Shown here: one piece after another, positions 59,366-64,000 of the stretch
Layout: every line of letters begins with the position of its first letter
How positions within the stretch are numbered: position 1 is the first letter of the stretch
Source of the DNA: UA16 sp042095135
GTDB taxonomy: Bacteria > Bacteroidota > Bacteroidia > Flavobacteriales_D > Sanyastnellaceae
DNA length: 64,000 bases
Assembly: GCA_042095135.1 (NCBI GenBank)
Contig: JBELBV010000002.1
Span: forward strand, 82,668 to 146,667
Direction: 5' to 3'
The notes under the pieces: model-generated
What the model was told of the DNA's origin: nothing
Databases searched by the model: none
The model's input: the letters and a program-made list of their open reading frames with translations, nothing else
Translations under genes and position numbers: made by a program

Positions 59366-60526
59366 TCAGGAATTGACTTCCTTGCGACGGCGTTGGTCTT
59401 CCGCGAAAGTATCCAACCCGTCAGCCGTTCCTTCGGCGCTCTTCTTGACATCCAAGCGGCGCATCTCGTCAAATAATGCATCCACCCGGTCGTAGTCCTC
59501 GAGCCAGATGTTGGCGTTGATCAAGTTGAGGTAAAGCAGGCCGGCCATCTTGGCGTTGATGCGTGCTTTCTTGTTGTCAAAATCCGCTTCACTCAACACC
59601 TTTTCCCAGACCGCTACACACGCGCGGATGCCTTCCGCTGCCTCTTCTGGCCGATCGAGGTATTTCTCCATGGCCATTTTCATGTCCAACGCAGCATTAT
59701 TCAAGTCCGTGTAGTCAACCTTCTTCTTCGTCTTGGCGTGGTAAATGGTCATGGGGCGGGTCTTCTTCGAGAAGCAGAACCGGTCGTTGAGGATGCTGTT
59801 GATGGCAATGCACCCGGCCTGGACTCGCATTTGACTCAATCGGCTGTTGACGGCCGTTTGGTTCCATGCTTTGTACAAGGCAGACTTGCTGGTGTACTTA
59901 TCGGATGTGTAAGTGGTGAAGTCTTCTGAAGACATCAACACCTCGTCGATGACGATGGATCCGTCGGGGAGCTGCACGGTGAAGCGTAACGGCTGGCGGT
60001 ACTTCATGGTGCGGTAGTACTTAAACGAGACGTTGCCTTCCTTGTCTTTAATTTCCTGCTTTCCGTCCTCCGGGGCCGATCCTTCGAAGTACTGGATTTC
60101 AATGGTCACGGTGGCGCCGTCCTCGGTACGGGTCATGCCTTGCATTTCGATTTTCGAACTGATGATGCCGGGCTCGAACACGCGCTCCGTTTGGACTGGC
60201 TTCGACGGCAACACCAATTGCGGCTTCTTCTCGTCGAGCAGCGCACGCTCCAAAATCTTGGCTCCAGTGCCTTTGCTGTTGTAGGCCTCCATCTCCGCCT
60301 CGTAAGTTTCTTGCGCCAATTGGGTATCGATTTCCCATTGTGCCAACTCGCCTTCATACTGGTCACGGTACGACTGGTTGACCACAACGCTGTAGGTCGT
60401 CACGCCGGCAGGCAGGGGTTCACTGGGGCGGCTGATGTATTCCACTTGAACGCTTTCGCGCTGGACATTTTGTGCGTTGACAGTGACAAACGCCAAAGCA
60501 GCGAGGGCTAGTGTAAAGTATTTCAT
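59366..60526 (-). CDS. Exported hypothetical protein
   Basis: 386 residues with a clear signal peptide (MKYFTLALAALAFVTVNAQ). The mature part is alpha/beta and highly charged. It contains a stretch with many Lys/Thr/Tyr (FKYYRTMKYRQPLRFTVQLPDG) and helical segments at the C-terminus (ALDMKMAMEKYLDRPEEAAEGI, ARINAKMAGLLYLNLINANIW) that resemble TPR-like helices. I do not recognise the family. It is probably periplasmic. A consensus -7 box supports the start at 60526 instead of 60592. Confidence 0.72.
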   Translation of the reverse strand: MKYFTLALAALAFVTVNAQNVQRESVQVEYISRPSEPLPAGVTTYSVVVNQSYRDQYEGELAQWEIDTQLAQETYEAEMEAYNSKGTGAKILERALLDEKKPQLVLPSKPVQTERVFEPGIISSKIEMQGMTRTEDGATVTIEIQYFEGSAPEDGKQEIKDKEGNVSFKYYRTMKYRQPLRFTVQLPDGSIVIDEVLMSSEDFTTYTSDKYTSKSALYKAWNQTAVNSRLSQMRVQAGCIAINSILNDRFCFSKKTRPMTIYHAKTKKKVDYTDLNNAALDMKMAMEKYLDRPEEAAEGIRACVAVWEKVLSEADFDNKKARINAKMAGLLYLNLINANIWLEDYDRVDALFDEMRRLDVKKSAEGTADGLDTFAEDQRRRKEVNS

Positions 60527-60543
60527 TGTTTTCAAATTCGGTT

Positions 60544-60551
60544 CAAATGTA
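60544..60551 (-). promoter_or_regulatory. -7 element TACATTTG
   Basis: Exact TAnnTTTG match, 17 nt before the ATG of the exported hypothetical protein. Confidence 0.5.
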
Positions 60552-60622
60552 AAGGGAAGGGCATCAATTCCGAAACGGACCGGCTCACTCACCTAGCAGC
60601 CAACTTACCCCAAGCGCTTGAT

Positions 60623-60638
60623 AACCATAGGTATGGTT
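60623..60638. repeat. Short inverted repeat AACCATAGGTATGGTT
   Basis: Two 7-bp arms with a GG centre in the spacer behind the lipoprotein gene. It could be an operator or a weak terminator stem; there is no T run. Confidence 0.35.
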
Positions 60639-60692
60639 CAACCCTACCGCCAAGCTCCAGTCCCACTGAACGCGATCTGAAGAAAGCCCCTG

Positions 60693-61535
60693 TCATTCGA
60701 TGATTTCGTGCGTCTCCAGATCAAACAGGTAGGTGGTGCCGTTGATGGTCAACTCGGCGAGGGCGTCGCAGGTTCCGTCGCCGAAATCCATAACGCGCTC
60801 AAACTGGTTGCGCACCAAGGTTACCGTTCCGCTCACCGGGAAACCGCAGGGGCGATCGTAAACAACCGCATCGTGGGTGACGGTCACCGTCGTTTCGCCC
60901 ATCCCGTTACTCATCATCTTTTCGCCTGCCCCATCGCGCTGCCAAATGTCGTCACCACATTCCTCCGTGTCGTTGCCGGCAAGCCATGTGCGCGTTCCAG
61001 CATACGTACGAACAATGTCCAAGACCGGGCGGTCGATGGTGGTGGAGGTTGCTTGTGAGAACGTCCATTGGCCTTCATCATTTTGACCGGAATTGGTCAG
61101 TGTCCGCGTGCCGTTGACGGTCATGAAGTCGCCGATGGCGAGGTCTTCAAACGTCACCGTTCGAACCGCTCCTTCTTCGTTGCGCACGTCGCCGGTCAAA
61201 ACGACTTCGATGGTACCTGTGCGCTGCAGTCCGTTGGGCGTAAAGCAGTCGTCGCCAAAATCGATGGTGATGGTCCGTGGGTAAACGTCCTCACCACTGT
61301 CGGTGATTTCAACGCAATCGGGCCAGGGCGATCCACCTTCGCCGCAATCGGCACCCCCGCCTGCACGCAGCGTCAAGGCATCAACCGGTGCTTCAACCGC
61401 ACGGTCTACCGCGTCGAGCATGGATTCGCTGCGCACCTCATCGGTGGCTTCGAGTGCGCGTTCTTCGCTTTTGTTGCAAGCAGCAAGCGTCAAAGTGGCC
61501 AATGCAATGGCGGCAAGGTTCCAGATTCTCTTCAT
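60693..61535 (-). CDS. Hypothetical lipoprotein
   Basis: 280 residues. Lipobox LAAC gives a lipid-anchored Cys at 20, then an acidic linker. The rest is beta-rich with repeated Thr/Val strands (RTITIDFGDDCFTPNGLQRTG, TIEVVLTGDVRNEEG, HDAVVYDRPCGFPVSGTVTL) and several Cys pairs. The YPRTITIDFG...G-rich pattern recurs in Bacteroidota lipoproteins annotated only as hypothetical. No catalytic motif is visible. It is likely on the periplasmic or outer face of the envelope. Confidence 0.78.
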   Translation of the reverse strand: MKRIWNLAAIALATLTLAACNKSEERALEATDEVRSESMLDAVDRAVEAPVDALTLRAGGGADCGEGGSPWPDCVEITDSGEDVYPRTITIDFGDDCFTPNGLQRTGTIEVVLTGDVRNEEGAVRTVTFEDLAIGDFMTVNGTRTLTNSGQNDEGQWTFSQATSTTIDRPVLDIVRTYAGTRTWLAGNDTEECGDDIWQRDGAGEKMMSNGMGETTVTVTHDAVVYDRPCGFPVSGTVTLVRNQFERVMDFGDGTCDALAELTINGTTYLFDLETHEIIE

Positions 61536-61619
61536 ATTTCAACGGATTTGTGGGTTTGAGGATGTGACGACCTTTTACCAGACCAGTTTAATCCGTTGGC
61601 GGATTTTAACACCGCCCAC

Positions 61620-62660
61620 TTAGAAGGCCAAGGTCGCGGACACCCACGGAGCCGCGAACCCAAACCCATTCCCCATAACGCCCACCATTCCATAATCCCA
61701 CAGCCAGCCATTACGCGTGCTCAGGTTGCGGATGCCCATCGATAGGATAGCGAACCCGTCGGATTGTGGATTGAAATCGCTTTCGGATGGCAAATAGGAG
61801 TAAACCAAATTTCCACCCGTAATCCGAGTTGTATACCGAAGATTTTGGACCCAGTAATTCTCGGTGATGAACCAGCGGTTTTCCGAAATGCGGTTCATGC
61901 CGCTGATATTAACGAGCAATGGACGCACCCAATACTGGTCGTATTCCGTCAGGGTATAATTGTAGTAGTAATAGTTGGGGTCGTAGGAATAAGCTGTTGA
62001 ATCGACACTGTAGGCGTAAACATCACCAATGCGGTCTTCAAACTTGGTCCCCGTACCGAGGTTGAAGGTGATGTTGCGGTCCTCCGTACCCCAAGTAATA
62101 TTGGCAAAAACCAACCCCACCGGCCGATCCAGTTCGCCATAGTAATCCATGAAGCCAATGCCTCCAAATGAAGCGTACGTATTTTCATCCAGCTGCTTCC
62201 CAATTTTGACAGATCCCCCTGCACCGGCGAAGGAGATGAGTCCGCCAATTGTGATGTTGTCCGAGACTCCAAAGCTGACCGAATTCAAGGCAATGTTGGA
62301 TTGAAAATAGCCCTCACCTTGGCGCAATTGAATGCCAGAAGGCGCAAAAAAGTAGCGGCTGGACTGCGGATTCAGTGCCAGCTCGCGTCCTTCAAACGCC
62401 ACGATCAATTGCTCGTATTCCCGGGCGGCCAAGGTTGTCATGCCTCTCACCAAGTATTTGGGTACGCGCACCACTCCCAACTGGAGCGTTTCCAGGACGA
62501 TTTCGCTTTCCGTGCTTTCGAGCAATTCTCCCATCCGGGAGGTCCCGTCGAACATAACAAGCCGAACATAGGAGGGCTCAGAAGCCTCTTGGGCGGTGGA
62601 TTGTGCCGAACCAAAGCCGAACGTAAGGACCACAGCAAAGAACAAAATAATGTATCGCAT
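61620..62660 (-). CDS. Outer-membrane beta-barrel-like hypothetical protein
   Basis: 346 residues with a signal peptide (MRYIILFFAVVLTFGFGSAQ). The first 90 mature residues form a small domain (YVRLVMFDGTSRMGELLEST, LGVVRVPKYLVRGMT) like the SH3-type strands seen in Bacteroidota exported proteins. The remainder alternates hydrophobic and aromatic residues with a Tyr-rich stretch and ends in a Phe (WVSATLAF), typical of barrel closure for outer-membrane insertion. Function unknown. A -7-like TACCTTCA lies 4 nt before the ATG. Confidence 0.78.
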   Translation of the reverse strand: MRYIILFFAVVLTFGFGSAQSTAQEASEPSYVRLVMFDGTSRMGELLESTESEIVLETLQLGVVRVPKYLVRGMTTLAAREYEQLIVAFEGRELALNPQSSRYFFAPSGIQLRQGEGYFQSNIALNSVSFGVSDNITIGGLISFAGAGGSVKIGKQLDENTYASFGGIGFMDYYGELDRPVGLVFANITWGTEDRNITFNLGTGTKFEDRIGDVYAYSVDSTAYSYDPNYYYYNYTLTEYDQYWVRPLLVNISGMNRISENRWFITENYWVQNLRYTTRITGGNLVYSYLPSESDFNPQSDGFAILSMGIRNLSTRNGWLWDYGMVGVMGNGFGFAAPWVSATLAF

Positions 62661-62664
62661 GGGG

Positions 62665-62672
62665 TGAAGGTA
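62665..62672 (-). promoter_or_regulatory. -7-like element TACCTTCA
   Basis: Two mismatches to TAnnTTTG but at the recurrent 4-nt spacing from the ATG. Weak. Confidence 0.3.
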
Positions 62673-62682
62673 AGGTTAATAG

Positions 62683-63666
62683 TTAATGCGTTTGAAATGA
62701 TTCAACTGTTCGCTGCAAGGATTCTTTGAAGGGTGTTAGCTGTACCCCGAGTTCTTCCACCGAACGAGCCGGCGAAACTTCCCAGTGGTAGTTGCCCCTT
62801 CGCACCCATTCCGTGGTCAAATCGGGTCGTTTACCGCGAAATTTGGCCAGGGCAGCGTGCACCCGGGCAAAGCCCATTTGCAGCCAGATGGGCGCCACAA
62901 CCATGGCATGCTTTTGCCCACTCACCTCTGCGAGCGTTTCGAAAAACTCACCGTACGTGATGTTGTGACCCGCGAGCATGTAGTTGCTTCCCGGACGGCC
63001 ACACTCCATGGCTTTCAAATGGCCTTGAACCACGTCATGAACATCAACGTAGTTGCCCTTCCAATGCCGCCCGCCAGGAATGAGCCGCCAGTTGCCGTTG
63101 ATGTACCGCTTGATCATGAGCGACACCGACGCCGGCTCCCCCCACAAGTACGGACCAAATACACGCGTCGGGCTCACCAACACCGCGTGCACTCCCTCCT
63201 CGACCACGTGCCTAAGCACCACCAAATCCGAAGCAGCTTTCGAGGCCTCGTAGGCGTTGAAGTAATTCAAATCGCGGGGTTTTTCCTCAGAAACCACACC
63301 GGAAACAGAAGGGCCCATGACCCCACCGCTTGACGTGACGACCACCCGTTCTACCCCTGCAGCCTTGGCAGCGTGCAGGACGTTGTCCGTACCGTGCGCA
63401 TTGACGTTGAAGTACGTCTCGGACTGCCGTTCCCACACAGTGGCACAGGCCGCCATGTGGTACAGCTGTTGGCAACCAATGAACGCCGATTGCAGGGCCT
63501 CCCGATCAGAAAGCTCCGCCACCGCCAACTCGACGCCCCATGCCTCCAATTGCCGGGCACGGTCCGGATTGCGCACCACAGCGCGCACGTCATGACCTGC
63601 ATCCAACAACGTGCGGATTAGGTGGGCACCGATGAACCCTGTACCGCCTGTGATCGCCACCTTCAT
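62683..63666 (-). CDS. NAD-dependent epimerase/dehydratase family protein
   Basis: 327 residues. Extended SDR with the cofactor loop GGTGFIGAHL at the N-terminus, VVTSSGGVMG, and the YxxxK catalytic pair as YEASKAASD. It resembles bacterial dihydroflavonol reductase-like and hopanoid-type HpnA proteins that reduce or epimerise sugar or lipid groups. The substrate is not evident. The ATG at 63666 overlaps the CPBP-like stop as ATGA and begins MKVAITGGTG. The four-residue longer frame was dropped. Confidence 0.88.
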   Translation of the reverse strand: MKVAITGGTGFIGAHLIRTLLDAGHDVRAVVRNPDRARQLEAWGVELAVAELSDREALQSAFIGCQQLYHMAACATVWERQSETYFNVNAHGTDNVLHAAKAAGVERVVVTSSGGVMGPSVSGVVSEEKPRDLNYFNAYEASKAASDLVVLRHVVEEGVHAVLVSPTRVFGPYLWGEPASVSLMIKRYINGNWRLIPGGRHWKGNYVDVHDVVQGHLKAMECGRPGSNYMLAGHNITYGEFFETLAEVSGQKHAMVVAPIWLQMGFARVHAALAKFRGKRPDLTTEWVRRGNYHWEVSPARSVEELGVQLTPFKESLQRTVESFQTH

Positions 63667-64000
63667 TGTCCCTTCCATTTCATTTCAGGATGGCGCAAAA
63701 AGCGCGCAGTGGTGTTGGTCCAAGCCATGAAAATGTGAACCAACGTCGCTGGCCACAGGCTGTCCGTTTGTATGGTCACCCAACACAACAGGAATCCCAG
63801 CGGGATGGCGCCAATGGCTTCGTCCCGGCCCTTGGGCACATGGGTCGCTGAATACAGCACCGTGTTCATGGCCACCGCGGGCCATGCGCCCAACGCCTCG
63901 ACCAATGGAAACAGCAGAACGCCGCGAAACAAAAACTCATACCCAGCGAGGTACAATGCCCAACCGAGCCAATTCACGGCCATCATCGAGCGGCTCAATT
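63663..64000 (-). CDS. CPBP-like intramembrane metalloprotease homologue, partial
   Basis: At least 112 codons; the N-terminus lies beyond the window edge. The membrane segment LYLAGYEFLFRGVLLFPLVEA corresponds to CPBP/Abi motif 1, but has Tyr-Glu where most members have Glu-Glu. YSATHVPKG supplies a His of motif 2, and ATLVHIFMAWTN a later His. CPBP proteins are glutamic intramembrane proteases or relatives of CAAX prenyl proteases. Activity of this variant is uncertain. It is translationally coupled to the epimerase gene that follows. Confidence 0.8.
   Translation of the reverse strand, partial: LSRSMMAVNWLGWALYLAGYEFLFRGVLLFPLVEALGAWPAVAMNTVLYSATHVPKGRDEAIGAIPLGFLLCWVTIQTDSLWPATLVHIFMAWTNTTARFLRHPEMKWKGQ

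Noticed and set aside
1..64000. tRNA, rRNA, prophage, insertion sequence or integrase
   Set aside because: I looked for their hallmarks and saw none. A tRNAscan run would be needed to exclude a tRNA formally.

Overview
The window reads as chromosome from a Bacteroidota member, most likely a marine or aquatic Flavobacteriales-type lineage with unusually high GC. The evidence is T9SS C-terminal sorting domains on secreted proteins, a CHU_C/gliding-type C-terminus, a TonB-dependent receptor with a carboxypeptidase-like N-domain, Bacteroidota-typical DUF3127, DUF3467 and TIGR02757 proteins, and promoters of the TAnnTTTG type with no Shine-Dalgarno signal. No rRNA, tRNA, CRISPR, prophage or insertion sequence was seen. 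One 100-N assembly gap (53781-53880) lies inside a tandem-repeat surface protein.

Layout. 1-6412: an MFS transporter fragment, a small unknown protein, then a minus-strand block (etfB-etfA, bifunctional nuclease, purE, flavin reductase, DUF3127, M16 peptidase). 6550-9863: pdhB and a membrane pyrophosphatase, closed by a strong terminator. 9962-14868: minus-strand deoxynucleoside kinase, GH3-family protein, cysteine desulfurase and phosphoglucosamine mutase. 14978-20651: a plus-strand run of TPR protein, ComA-like synthase, rhodanese, DUF368 transporter, aroE, murQ and an unknown. 20623-25974: an MnmD-Nudix fusion and TIGR02757 protein (minus), facing a BatA/vWA protein and a dihydroorotase homologue that has lost its metal ligands (plus). 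25981-31651: a minus-strand series radC, wecB-like, deacetylase-like, upp, membrane protein, HAD, DUF3467, preceded by rpsT.

From about 31.7 kb the content becomes accessory and largely secreted. It holds a 1246-residue FG-GAP/ASPIC/vanadium-haloperoxidase-like fusion and a tightly coupled glycan module (SSS symporter, GHMP sugar kinase, nucleotidyltransferase-CutC fusion, GH20 hexosaminidase lipoprotein). Next come a coupled lamin-tail protein / TonB receptor / secreted phospholipase-D-like nuclease operon and a CHU_C surface protein. The rest is a di-heme peroxidase with a PqqB-like metallo-hydrolase (both lipoproteins), an M43 metalloprotease with 24-residue Cys-rich repeats, a CotH/lamin-tail surface protein, three envelope unknowns, an NAD-dependent epimerase and a CPBP-like membrane protein cut by the window edge.

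The best candidates for something undescribed are the 35.7-42.3 kb amino-sugar salvage module with its nucleotidyltransferase-CutC fusion, the 42.7-48.9 kb nuclease/receptor operon, and the haloperoxidase fusion. Across the window, many start codons sit exactly four bases after a TAnnTTTG-like element. This suggests widespread leaderless transcripts, and I used it to choose several start codons.
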